Shown here: piece by piece, positions 14,390 through 22,519 of the stretch
Layout of the letters: every line of letters starts with the position of its first letter
Numbering within the stretch: the stretch's first letter is position 1
Source of the DNA: Psychroserpens burtonensis DSM 12212
Lineage (GTDB): Bacteria > Bacteroidota > Bacteroidia > Flavobacteriales > Flavobacteriaceae
DNA length: 64,000 nucleotides
Assembly: GCF_000425305.1 (NCBI RefSeq)
Contig: NZ_AUDE01000011.1
Location: 62,001-126,000, forward strand
Direction of reading: 5' to 3'
Program-made: the position numbers and the translations under genes
The notes under the pieces: model-generated
Told to the model about the DNA's origin: nothing
The model's input: only the letters and a program-made list of their open reading frames with translations
The model's database searches: none

Positions 14390-15648
14390 TATGCTTTTTT
14401 AAGTTTTGGTAATTCCATATCGCTAAAAGCAGCTTCAACTGCTTCTTTCCTTGCTTTATCATCTACTTTATGATACATATTGAAAGTTTTGAGGTCTTTA
14501 TGACCCGTGATGCTCATAACGGTTTTATCTGCAATTCCTTTATTTCTCAATATTGATATAAACGTTCTACGCGCTGTATGCGTAGTGATGCGTTCATAAA
14601 AAGGTTTTATGAAAACCGTTTGCTCCACTCCTTTAATTCTTGTGTATTCAACGTCATGTATCATGCCTGCATTTTTTAATACTACTTTTATAATTTCGTT
14701 ATGTTTTTGGTTACTTATTAAAGGTAATTCGTAATCATATTTTTCTAAAATGAATTTAGATAATTTAAATAACGGTATTTGGCGAGTTTCTTTGGCTGAA
14801 TCTTTTTCCTCCTTAAGAACTATATAATTGTTTTCAATAGTCCTTTTGTTTATAGTTTTCATTTCGCCAAACCTTAATCCTGTGAAACATTGAAATATAA
14901 ATATATCTCTAACTTTTTCCAAACTTTTTGATTTACAGTTATGTTCAAATATTATGGTTAATTGTTCTTCTGATAGGGCTTCTTCTCTCGTTAAAACTCT
15001 TGTTGGCTTTATGAATTCTTTAAACACATCGTTGTAAGTGTATTTATTTTTAAGAGACCATAACATGAATGATTTGAAAAAACCAATGTTACGCGATAGT
15101 GTATTTGTAAAGTGACCTTGATCTTCATAACAGAAATCTACAAATTCAGAGTAGAATTTTTCGTTTATAAGACCAAAAGTAAGTTTGAAATTTCGTTTCT
15201 TTTCAAACTCAAGGAGGTGATTTCTTAAATTTATGTATTTTTTGACTGTGTTCGGTTTCCAAAGTTTATGTTTTTCTTTTTCATCCATGAATTTAGCATA
15301 TGCTTCAAAAAATAAATTTTTCTTTGTAGAAGATTTTTTGAATTTTATATTAAACTCTGATTTCAATATTTCTGACGTTAGAAATTCATCCAGTTTCTTA
15401 CTGCGTGACTGTAAATTCTCGAAGAGTAATGAATATCTGTCTAATTGACCTTTGATTGCCGAGGAATTTACATCTTTAGAACGACCTTTTAGCTTTGGGC
15501 GGTTTTCTTCAAAACTCCAATGAGTAGGATTTATTTTCTCACCTGTAGAATAAACAAATTTGAAGTTCTCTCTTTTAAAATAGCAAGAAAATAAGATTAA
15601 CGTTTCTTTCTCGTTCTTGGGTTGTTTTAAATAAAATGTTTGTGTCAT
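14389..15648 (-). CDS. Tyrosine recombinase (site-specific integrase)
   Basis: This 419-residue phage-integrase family protein has an Arm-DNA-binding-like N-terminus, a SAM-like core-binding domain (about 105-215) and a catalytic domain (about 225-400). The catalytic residues can be read: Arg259 in FTGLRFGE, His357-x-x-Arg360 in HTARRTF, His383 in TGHKD and the nucleophile Tyr392 in FNMYH. The gene lies 137 bp from the right attachment repeat and reads inward, the usual position for an enzyme that inserts an element into a tRNA gene. Candidate arm sites lie 9 bp upstream of its start and at the opposite end. It should catalyse integration into, and excision from, the tRNA-Leu 3' end. Confidence 0.93.
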   Translation of the reverse strand: MTQTFYLKQPKNEKETLILFSCYFKRENFKFVYSTGEKINPTHWSFEENRPKLKGRSKDVNSSAIKGQLDRYSLLFENLQSRSKKLDEFLTSEILKSEFNIKFKKSSTKKNLFFEAYAKFMDEKEKHKLWKPNTVKKYINLRNHLLEFEKKRNFKLTFGLINEKFYSEFVDFCYEDQGHFTNTLSRNIGFFKSFMLWSLKNKYTYNDVFKEFIKPTRVLTREEALSEEQLTIIFEHNCKSKSLEKVRDIFIFQCFTGLRFGEMKTINKRTIENNYIVLKEEKDSAKETRQIPLFKLSKFILEKYDYELPLISNQKHNEIIKVVLKNAGMIHDVEYTRIKGVEQTVFIKPFYERITTHTARRTFISILRNKGIADKTVMSITGHKDLKTFNMYHKVDDKARKEAVEAAFSDMELPKLKKA

Positions 15649-15656
15649 AAATTAAC

Positions 15657-15677
15657 GGTTGACAATTCAGTTGACAA
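15657..15677 (+). promoter_or_regulatory. Candidate arm-type integrase binding sites (right end)
   Basis: GGTTGACAA-N3-AGTTGACAA occurs here exactly as at 1116-1136, in the same orientation. It is just upstream of the integrase start codon, so it could also be an operator for the integrase gene. Confidence 0.55.
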
Positions 15678-15729
15678 TTATATTACATTTTAATATAACC
15701 GCCAATTATATTGAAATATATTTTTTTAG

Positions 15730-15775
15730 TGTTTATAGGTGTTATCCCAGTGTTTAGATGTATTTAGGTGTTATT
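15730..15775 (+). repeat. Short direct repeat near attR
   Basis: TAGGTGTTAT occurs at 15736-15745 and again at 15765-15774, each preceded by a GTTTA- or GTATT-like sequence. It lies between the integrase gene and the right core. It may be a binding site for the integrase or the excisionase. Confidence 0.4.
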
Positions 15776-15785
15776 AAATATATTA

Positions 15786-15808
15786 AGTTCGAGTCTCCCC
15801 GCCTGTAC
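15786..15808 (+). other. attR core (duplicate of tRNA-Leu 3' end)
   Basis: All 23 bases are identical to 1050-1072, while the sequence further upstream is not tRNA-like. This marks the right boundary of the inserted element; host DNA resumes immediately after it. Confidence 0.93.
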
Positions 15809-15814
15809 TTAAAT

Positions 15815-15847
15815 AAAAAGCTGACTTATATAAGTCAGCTTTTTTTT
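15815..15847 (+). terminator. Original host terminator of tRNA-Leu, displaced by the insertion
   Basis: AAAGCTGACTTAT and its perfect complement form a long palindromic stem followed by a run of eight Ts. It lies 7 bases past the right core, where the tRNA gene would have ended before insertion. Confidence 0.8.
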
Positions 15848-16046
15848 GTTTACATATGAAATAAGCCTTCATGATTTTGATTACTTTAAACGACTGTATA
15901 ATAATACAACAGTGCTGAGTGTTAATTTAAGAGAAGTTAGACGAGTTGCAATTAATATCATTTAAAAGAGTGTTTGTATTCTGCTTTTATTGGTAACAAT
16001 ACGGGAGTAAGAAAGTCTTATTTATAGCGACCAATCTATTAAGTTG

Positions 16047-16055
16047 TAAATTTGC
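16047..16055 (+). promoter_or_regulatory. -7 promoter box of the GAF gene
   Basis: TAAATTTGC matches TAnnTTTG and lies 18 bases before the start codon at 16074. No convincing TTG -33 element is seen at the usual distance. The interval 15851-16040 holds no gene that I can support. Confidence 0.45.
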
Positions 16056-16073
16056 AAGAATGAATGTGTTATT

Positions 16074-18449
16074 ATGAATGATATTAATGAAAATATTGAA
16101 TCTCCGTTTACACTAAAGGTAAGCTTTGATCAAATTTTGAAGCACTATGAGGTATTATCAAAAAGTGATGACGAATTTATTGCAGCAAAAGCGTGTCGTG
16201 TTCTAAAAACTGCTGAAGGTTACCCTGAACTTAGAGACGGTATTATTAATTCACAAGATTTAGTAACAAGAGAGAAAGAAATAAGAATCATTCTACAAGA
16301 TTCGTTTAGTCCAATTTTGACTAAAAATGAAATTAAGACTGCTTCTGTGCCATTTCATAATCTTATTTTTAATTCTTCTGAACGTTTTAAATCCATAATA
16401 GAAACAGCGGGTGACGATTTTGAATTACAAATTAAGAACATGCCAGAAGATGATAGTTATATCATTGCTTGTACCATCATTTTGTCTTTTTGTTATGGCT
16501 ATCATATAAATTTTAAGCGACCATTTTATTACGAAATTCCTGATGCTAACGGCATCATGCAGTATTATAAAATATTATATAATGCTGATTTTGTTGAAAT
16601 AATTCCATCTAAAAAGGCTCCAAAAATCACTCAGGAAGATGTCGATGAATTATTAGATAATTTTGACAATATGGAAATGTGGAAAGAGAAGTTCCCACCC
16701 AATAGTTATACATTTAAAGGTTTTGTGATTTCAAATATTTTTAATATTACAGATGATCAATCCATCTCCAATATTAAATCAAGTTTAATAGGGGAAGATA
16801 AGAGAAAAGATAAAAGTTTTATGGAGGATTTCCATCAAATTTTCCAGTCTCTTTTGGGTCTTAAAGACATTAAAGTTGGTTTTTCTATTTATAATGAAAA
16901 AGAAGATACTTTTGAACATGTCTATGGAGAAGGCATGAATAGTTTTCTACTTAATCATTTAGATACTAATGATTGTTCAGATACTTTATGCAAAGTCTCA
17001 TACAATAGATTATTGAAAGAAAAGAAGTTCTACGCTGTATCTGATGTAGATAAATTTCATAAACTTTCTAAAGGAAAAGCGCCACAGTATAAAACCTTAA
17101 AAGAACAACATATTAAAAGTGCAATTTTAGCTCCAATTGCTAATGAAAATGGCTTACTGGGAATTCTAGAAATTGTTTCAGAACGACCTAAAGTTTTAAA
17201 TAGTATCAATGCGAATAAATTGAAGGATGTCATGCCATTCATAGTTTCGGCAGTAGAACGTTCTAAGAACGAAGAGCAGAATTTAATTGAAGCTATTATT
17301 CAGCAAGAATGTACTTCTATTCATCCAAGTGTCAATTGGCGTTTTGAGAAAGAAGCGAAAATTTTTATAAAAGATCAATTTAATGGTAATAAGCCTAGTT
17401 TTAATAAAATAGCTTTTGAAAACATTTACCCTTTATATGGACAAATAGATATTAAAGGTTCTTCAGATGCCAGAAATTGGGCAACGCAGCAAGATTTAAC
17501 AATTCAGTTGAACGGTATTAAGTCAATAATAGAGGCTGCCTTTGACATTGAAAAGCTACCAATTTACGAGCAGTACTTGTACCAAATAGAAGCTTTTTTA
17601 GAAGGGTTAAGCACACATTTTCAAGTGGACAGTGAGCAACAAATTTCGGTATTTATAAAGCAAGATATAGATCCTTTATTAGAGCATTTATTAGTAGTTG
17701 AATCTTTAAGGACACAAGTAGAGTCATACTTTGGTAGTATAGATGATAAAGTAGACGTTTTGTATAATCATAGAAAAGAGTATGATGATACTATCGCTTT
17801 AATTAACAAAGAAATGGCGTCACTTTTAGATCAAAAACAAGTAGAAGCTCAAGTTATGTATCCTCATTATTTTGAGCGTTTTAAAACTGATGGTGTAGAG
17901 CATAATATGTATATTGGAGAATCTATTACCAAAGAAAATAGTTTTAACCCAATTTATTTGTACAATTTAAGATTGTGGCAATTGCAAGTAATGTGTGAAA
18001 TGGAAAACTCATTCTACTTAATGCAACCTAACTTTCCTGTCAAATTAGATGTAGCTTCAATGATATTGGTATTTAATCAGCCATTATCGATAAGTTTTAG
18101 AATGGATGAGAAACAATTTGACGTTGATGGTACTTACAATGCCAGATATGAAATTGTAAAAAAACGTGTTGATAAAGCTTATATTAAAGGCACGAAGGAG
18201 CGTGTAACCCAAAAGGGAAAAATAAGTATTATCTATTCACAAAAACAAGATGAAATAGAATATTTAAGATATGTGAAGTTTTTACAGTCTAAAAAGTACT
18301 TAGATAACGATATTGAAATTGTAGAGCTTCAGGATTTACAAGCAGTCACTGGTTTAAAAGCGATTAGAGTGAGTGTTTTATATCACAAAGATAAAGATGA
18401 CCAATCATTTTACACTTATGAGGATTTAATGAAAGAAATCAGCGCTTAA
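16074..18449 (+). CDS. GAF domain-containing protein
   Basis: This 791-residue cytoplasmic protein has no signal peptide or membrane helix. A GAF-type sensor domain is recognisable around residues 255-405: EDFHQIFQSLLGLKDIKVGFSIY starts the fold, and the ILAPIANENGLLGILEIVSE strand-turn-strand is characteristic. Flanking regions are helical and unassigned, and no kinase, cyclase or HTH output domain follows. Large GAF proteins of this layout are conserved in Flavobacteriaceae, where they are usually annotated only by the GAF domain. It is the first host gene past the inserted element and converges with the HD-domain gene, with 18 bp between their ends. Ligand and function are unknown. Confidence 0.78.
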   Translation: MNDINENIESPFTLKVSFDQILKHYEVLSKSDDEFIAAKACRVLKTAEGYPELRDGIINSQDLVTREKEIRIILQDSFSPILTKNEIKTASVPFHNLIFNSSERFKSIIETAGDDFELQIKNMPEDDSYIIACTIILSFCYGYHINFKRPFYYEIPDANGIMQYYKILYNADFVEIIPSKKAPKITQEDVDELLDNFDNMEMWKEKFPPNSYTFKGFVISNIFNITDDQSISNIKSSLIGEDKRKDKSFMEDFHQIFQSLLGLKDIKVGFSIYNEKEDTFEHVYGEGMNSFLLNHLDTNDCSDTLCKVSYNRLLKEKKFYAVSDVDKFHKLSKGKAPQYKTLKEQHIKSAILAPIANENGLLGILEIVSERPKVLNSINANKLKDVMPFIVSAVERSKNEEQNLIEAIIQQECTSIHPSVNWRFEKEAKIFIKDQFNGNKPSFNKIAFENIYPLYGQIDIKGSSDARNWATQQDLTIQLNGIKSIIEAAFDIEKLPIYEQYLYQIEAFLEGLSTHFQVDSEQQISVFIKQDIDPLLEHLLVVESLRTQVESYFGSIDDKVDVLYNHRKEYDDTIALINKEMASLLDQKQVEAQVMYPHYFERFKTDGVEHNMYIGESITKENSFNPIYLYNLRLWQLQVMCEMENSFYLMQPNFPVKLDVASMILVFNQPLSISFRMDEKQFDVDGTYNARYEIVKKRVDKAYIKGTKERVTQKGKISIIYSQKQDEIEYLRYVKFLQSKKYLDNDIEIVELQDLQAVTGLKAIRVSVLYHKDKDDQSFYTYEDLMKEISA

Positions 18450-18467
18450 AGTCTTTTTTTAAGTAAG

Positions 18468-19673
18468 CTATATAGCTGTATTTCCGCCTGACAGTTGAAA
18501 TGCTACAGCAAACGCAATTACACTTATAATAATACCAATCATAAAAACGGTGTAGGTTACTCTCAGTAAATTATATTTACTATTTAGCACTAAACCGAGG
18601 AAATATAAATCCTTCGTAAGTGAACTGTATAGATAATCCCTGTCTTGCATCATTTCTGACATAGCCCATTCAAACTCATCGAGCTTCATTTTATGAAAAT
18701 TTCCGAAGAATAAAAGATTGACCTTTTTATTAGCAACATCTTCTTTTGTAAACTTACCTTGAGTCACGTTTGGACGCGTAGCTAAAACAGATAAAATAAT
18801 TGAAGTGACAGTGAAAATAGTGAAAATTACGGTTGGCCAAATCAAATAATCATTTGAAGGATTGTCAAGTTTAGATACTAAATTTGATAATACTAAAGAA
18901 AAAATTATGGCATTTACAGATAATAGGATGTTAGCTTTTGTGTCTGCAATATCACTGAGTGTTATATGATTTTTAAGAGCGACTCTAAACATAGTTTCAA
19001 TACCGCGTTCTGGTAAATCCATTTTTGCTTTTTTAAAATTTAGCTCTGCTTTTTTTTGCTTTAGTTTTTCAGTATTCTCTTTAATTTTATTCTGACTTTG
19101 AAGTAGATTAGCTAAATTTTTTCCTTTACGTTTTTCCCATTTGCGAGCGGCTATATCTGTGTAAAACGCATGCTGTGTTAAAAAAGAAATATTATCTTTA
19201 ACCCAATCTGTTTTACCTATAACTTTCTTTAAAGTCAATTCTCTTTCTTTTTTTAATAAAACGGCATAGTCATCATACTTTTTGCTAGAAACATGAGCGC
19301 AGTCCGCATCTTTTATAATACCCTCTAGTTTTGTTTTTGGTTCGTAACCCATTTGGGTTGCTAAAATGATATTTGTAATCATGTCGATAGTTTTCTCGTC
19401 AACATCCTTAGTCTTTAAAAACTCAGAAGCAATTGTTACACTTTCCTTTTCATGACCTTCAATAGTCTTTGTGAACCCTGTGTCATGAAACCATGCTGCA
19501 ATCTCTAAAACGTTCTTTTCAATATCATTTAGTTCATGAGTTTTAGTTAACTCTTGTACTTTTCTAACAACACGTTGCGTGTGTGGTAGATTATGATAGA
19601 CAAACTTAGAATCTAAATTTTCGTTTAAATAACTAATTACAAATTTCTCTGCTTCTACAACAAGTGTTTCCAT
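18468..19673 (-). CDS. HD phosphohydrolase fused to a Pycsar-effector-like membrane domain (DUF5706)
   Basis: The N-terminal part of this 401-residue protein (about 1-150) is an HD domain: His27/His31 in HNLPHT, His63-Asp64 in WFHDTG, and Asp122/Asp124 in IKDADCAH form the metal site of a nucleotide phosphohydrolase. A charged helical linker (about 190-225) leads to a C-terminal membrane domain. That domain opens with the signature MFRVALKNHITLSDIADTKA, followed by three or so transmembrane helices. This matches the Pycsar effector TM domain, which in defence senses cyclic CMP or UMP and damages the membrane. No pyrimidine cyclase gene lies nearby. It may be a housekeeping relative that hydrolyses a (p)ppGpp-like or cyclic nucleotide at the membrane. 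Confidence 0.8.
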   Translation of the reverse strand: METLVVEAEKFVISYLNENLDSKFVYHNLPHTQRVVRKVQELTKTHELNDIEKNVLEIAAWFHDTGFTKTIEGHEKESVTIASEFLKTKDVDEKTIDMITNIILATQMGYEPKTKLEGIIKDADCAHVSSKKYDDYAVLLKKERELTLKKVIGKTDWVKDNISFLTQHAFYTDIAARKWEKRKGKNLANLLQSQNKIKENTEKLKQKKAELNFKKAKMDLPERGIETMFRVALKNHITLSDIADTKANILLSVNAIIFSLVLSNLVSKLDNPSNDYLIWPTVIFTIFTVTSIILSVLATRPNVTQGKFTKEDVANKKVNLLFFGNFHKMKLDEFEWAMSEMMQDRDYLYSSLTKDLYFLGLVLNSKYNLLRVTYTVFMIGIIISVIAFAVAFQLSGGNTAI

Positions 19674-19743
19674 GTGGGTTTTTAGTTTATTGAGTAAAAA
19701 TACTAAACTTTAATTAATGACTATTTAAGAGAGGGCTTAGTCG

Positions 19744-19751
19744 TAAATTTG
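19744..19751 (+). promoter_or_regulatory. Candidate -7 promoter box for the selO group
   Basis: TAAATTTG matches TAnnTTTG and lies about 103 bases before the selO start, in the divergent gap of 181 bases. No clear -33 TTG is at the expected spacing. TTGTAG and CTACAA at about 19810-19830 form a short dyad in the leader. Confidence 0.4.
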
Positions 19752-19854
19752 CCAAAGACTTTCACTGACAAGATCTGTAATTTTTCAGTAAAGTTAACGA
19801 CTATTTTTTTGTAGATTATGGGCCTACAATAAGCATTTTAAACTTTTTTATAAA

Positions 19855-21417
19855 ATGAAACTTAACTTAAAAAATAAATTCACAAAAGAACTTCCTTCTG
19901 ATCCAGTTAAAGAGAATGCTAGACGTCAGGTCAAGGAGGCTTGTTTTTCTTATGTAACACCTAAACGGACTAAAGCTCCGCAAATTCTCCATGTGTCTCG
20001 AGAGATGGCTAATAGTTTAGGGATTACAGAAATAGATATTGAAACCGAAACTTTTACTCAGATTTTTACTGGAAATCAACTGTTTCCTAATACAACACCA
20101 TATGCGATGTGTTATGGAGGACATCAATTTGGAAATTGGGCAGGACAATTAGGTGATGGTAGAGCAATTAATTTGTTTGAAGTTGAGCATGATAACAAAC
20201 TATGGGCAGTACAACTTAAAGGTGCTGGAGAAACGCCATACTCCAGAACAGCTGACGGCTTAGCTGTTTTACGTTCATCAATTAGAGAGTATTTATGTAG
20301 CGAAGCTATGTTTCATTTGGGAGTGCCAACAACAAGAGCGTTATCATTGGGGTTGTCTGGAGATGAGGTGATGAGAGATATGTTGTATGATGGTAATCAA
20401 GCTTATGAAAAAGGTGCGATTGTTTCTCGTGTAGCGTCTTCGTTTTTACGCTTCGGAAATTTTGAAATCTTCGCAGCTAGGAAAGATCATAAAACCTTAA
20501 AAACCTTAGTTGATTACACTATAAAACACCATTTTACGCATTTAGGAACACCTTCAAAAGAGAGTTATATCGGGTTTTTTGCTGAAGTGTCAAAACGTAC
20601 GCTTGACATGATTATTCATTGGCAACGCGTTGGTTTTGTTCATGGTGTGATGAACACCGATAATATGTCTATTCTGGGATTAACTATAGATTATGGACCT
20701 TATGGATGGTTAGAGGGATTCGATTATGGATGGACGCCAAATACAACCGATAGTCAGCATAAACGCTATCGTTATGGAAATCAACCGAACATTGGGCTAT
20801 GGGATTTATATCAGCTTGCCAATGCGTTGTATCCTTTAATTGAAGAAACAGAGCCTCTAGAGACAGTCTTGGAGAATTATAAAACTGATTTTGAAAATAA
20901 ATCTTTAGAAATGATGCGTTCTAAATTGGGTTTAGAGCAAAGTGACCACAAAGACAGTGAATTGATTCAAAGGTTAGAAGATGTTTTGTTGCTCACAGAA
21001 ACCGATATGACAATATTCTTCCGAAATTTAAGTAATTTCAAATTAGGAGACGCTGGAAAAGGATTACAGATTGTTGAGGATTCATTTTATGTGCCTAATG
21101 AAGTGTCAGACACAATTGCTCAACAATGGAGAGATTGGTTTAAAAGCTATGATGTAAGATTGAAAGATGAGTCGCTTTCTAATACTGATCGAAAAGAAAG
21201 AATGAATGCTGTTAATCCAAAATATGTGCTCAGAAATTATATGTCTCAATTAGCTATTGATGATGCCAATAAAGGCAACTATAAATTGATTGACGAGTTA
21301 TTTCAAGTTTTAAAACAACCGTATGCTGAGCAACCAGAATATGAAAAGTGGTTTGCTAAACGACCCGATTGGGCAAGACATAAAGTAGGATGTTCCATGT
21401 TATCTTGTAGTTCATAA
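19855..21417 (+). CDS. selO: SelO/YdiU family protein adenylyltransferase
   Basis: This 520-residue pseudokinase-fold enzyme transfers AMP from ATP to Ser, Thr or Tyr residues of proteins, in bacteria linked to redox stress. Conserved blocks are visible: YGGHQFGNWAGQLGDGRA (87-104) and QLKGAGETPYSRTADG (120-135) form the nucleotide site, and GFVHGVMNTDNMSI carries the metal-binding Asn/Asp pair. The C-terminus ends CSMLSCSS, so the position that is selenocysteine in eukaryotic SelO is Cys here, as in most bacteria. Its stop overlaps the start of the next small gene (TAATG). Neighbours include methionine sulfoxide reductase and OsmC-like genes, which fits a role in redox defence. Confidence 0.92.
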   Translation: MKLNLKNKFTKELPSDPVKENARRQVKEACFSYVTPKRTKAPQILHVSREMANSLGITEIDIETETFTQIFTGNQLFPNTTPYAMCYGGHQFGNWAGQLGDGRAINLFEVEHDNKLWAVQLKGAGETPYSRTADGLAVLRSSIREYLCSEAMFHLGVPTTRALSLGLSGDEVMRDMLYDGNQAYEKGAIVSRVASSFLRFGNFEIFAARKDHKTLKTLVDYTIKHHFTHLGTPSKESYIGFFAEVSKRTLDMIIHWQRVGFVHGVMNTDNMSILGLTIDYGPYGWLEGFDYGWTPNTTDSQHKRYRYGNQPNIGLWDLYQLANALYPLIEETEPLETVLENYKTDFENKSLEMMRSKLGLEQSDHKDSELIQRLEDVLLLTETDMTIFFRNLSNFKLGDAGKGLQIVEDSFYVPNEVSDTIAQQWRDWFKSYDVRLKDESLSNTDRKERMNAVNPKYVLRNYMSQLAIDDANKGNYKLIDELFQVLKQPYAEQPEYEKWFAKRPDWARHKVGCSMLSCSS

Positions 21418-21710
21418 TGTCAATTTTAGAACGTATTCAAAATTTGCCAAAAGGGTATAGCGCAGTTGTATTTCAGAAAAAAAAATATGGAGTTACAAGA
21501 ACCGACTTTAATTCTGGAAAAAGTATAAAAGTGTGTGCAGAAGAATTAGCAGGAAATAATTTTATAAGCCTAAATTATTATGCAACATCGAATAGAGACT
21601 TATTGAAACCTTGCGAAATGGAAGAACAAAAAGTAATTCAATTTTTAAACAATTATAAATTCATAGATAATGAAAGCCATTTGGAATCATCTAGTTATTG
21701 CAGAAAGTGA
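21417..21710 (+). CDS. Small conserved protein after selO
   Basis: This 97-residue protein has one clear sequence block (GYSAVVFQKKKYGVTRTDFN, then FISLNYYATSNRDLLKPCEMEEQKVIQFLNNYK). Relatives in flavobacteria are often labelled as peptide methionine sulfoxide reductase, but none of the MsrA or MsrB catalytic motifs is present, so the label probably comes from neighbourhood. Three Cys are present, including KPCEM. It overlaps selO by one base and the DUF427 gene by 41 bases, so the three are surely cotranscribed. The function is unknown. Confidence 0.7.
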   Translation: MSILERIQNLPKGYSAVVFQKKKYGVTRTDFNSGKSIKVCAEELAGNNFISLNYYATSNRDLLKPCEMEEQKVIQFLNNYKFIDNESHLESSSYCRK

Positions 21711-21951
21711 TCATACAATCGTGATTGAAAATAACCATTATTTTCCTAGTGAAAGTATTAAAGAAGCGTTTTTTAAACCCAGTAAAACGCATAGCATGTG
21801 CCCTTGGAAGGGAGAGGCATTTTATTATACTTTAGAAGTAAATGGAAAAGAAAATATAGATGCTGCGTGGTATTATCCTGAAGTTTCTGAGTTGGCAAAA
21901 TCAATCAAGGGATATATTGCTTTTTGGAAAGGTGTGCAGGTAACAAAATAA
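21670..21951 (+). CDS. DUF427 domain protein
   Basis: This 93-residue protein is a compact DUF427 beta-barrel. The family motif is readable: IVIENNHYFPSESIKEAFFKPSKTHSMCPWKGEAFYYTLEVNG, then AAWYYPEV and IKGYIAFWKGVQV. The conserved T-x-C-P-W-K-G block is typical of the family. Its reading frame begins 41 bases before the end of the preceding gene, a long overlap that implies tight coupling. No biochemical role is known; the group with SelO and MsrA suggests stress physiology. Confidence 0.85.
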   Translation: MKAIWNHLVIAESDHTIVIENNHYFPSESIKEAFFKPSKTHSMCPWKGEAFYYTLEVNGKENIDAAWYYPEVSELAKSIKGYIAFWKGVQVTK

Positions 21952-21984
21952 CTTAAAACATTTTTAGTAACTTAAGAAAGTAAA

Positions 21985-22509
21985 ATGGAAACTGAGATAA
22001 TTGGTTTTGGAGGTGGGTGCCATTGGTGTACAGAAGCCGTTTTTCAATCTTTGAAAGGCGTCGTTTCTGTTGCGCAAGGTTATATCGCATCCAATCATGA
22101 GAATTCAAGCTTTTCTGAAGGTGTTTATATTGATTATAACCCGAAAACAGTTAACCTTCAATTGCTAATTAATGTTCATTTATTGACGCACAAAAGTACT
22201 AAAAATCATTCTATGCGTTACAAATATAGATCTGCGATATACACCTTTTCTCAAATTCAAAGAACAAAAGTAGAAACTATTTTAGTTGAGTTGAATAAAA
22301 ATAAAGGCGATGATTATATTACTGAAGTTTTAGATATTGAGACCTTTAAAGCGTCAAACGAAGAGATTACAAATTACTATTATAGCAATCCTGAGAAGCC
22401 ATTTTGTAAAACCTTTATAAATCCTAAATTAACTTTACTATTAAAATATTATAGTGATGCTGTTGATTTAGATAAATTAAGTCATTTAAAGTTGGCGTTA
22501 GCCTTATAA
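21985..22509 (+). CDS. msrA: Peptide-methionine (S)-S-oxide reductase MsrA
   Basis: This 174-residue protein repairs oxidised methionine (S-epimer) in proteins, using thioredoxin-type reductants. The motif [12 protein letters not shown] supplies the catalytic Cys12, and Cys15 follows. His is found where most MsrA proteins have Phe (GCFW), a small deviation from the consensus. The central region [13 protein letters not shown] corresponds to the family block DVGxQYRSAIF, with Asp and Gly missing. It lies 33 bp downstream of the DUF427 gene and 10 bp before the hydrolase-OsmC gene. The deviations suggest a divergent MsrA subfamily common in flavobacteria. Confidence 0.85.
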   Translation: METEIIGFGGGCHWCTEAVFQSLKGVVSVAQGYIASNHENSSFSEGVYIDYNPKTVNLQLLINVHLLTHKSTKNHSMRYKYRSAIYTFSQIQRTKVETILVELNKNKGDDYITEVLDIETFKASNEEITNYYYSNPEKPFCKTFINPKLTLLLKYYSDAVDLDKLSHLKLALAL

Positions 22510-22519
22510 TAGATCAATT

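Noticed and set aside
18450..18467. Terminator between the GAF and HD genes
   Set aside because: Only about 5 bp of stem (GCTTA/TAAGC) can be formed around the T-run, too weak to call.
18468..19673. Complete Pycsar defence system
   Set aside because: Only the effector-like membrane domain is present; neighbours are a GAF protein and selO, and no cyclase gene is visible. It also lies outside the integrated element.
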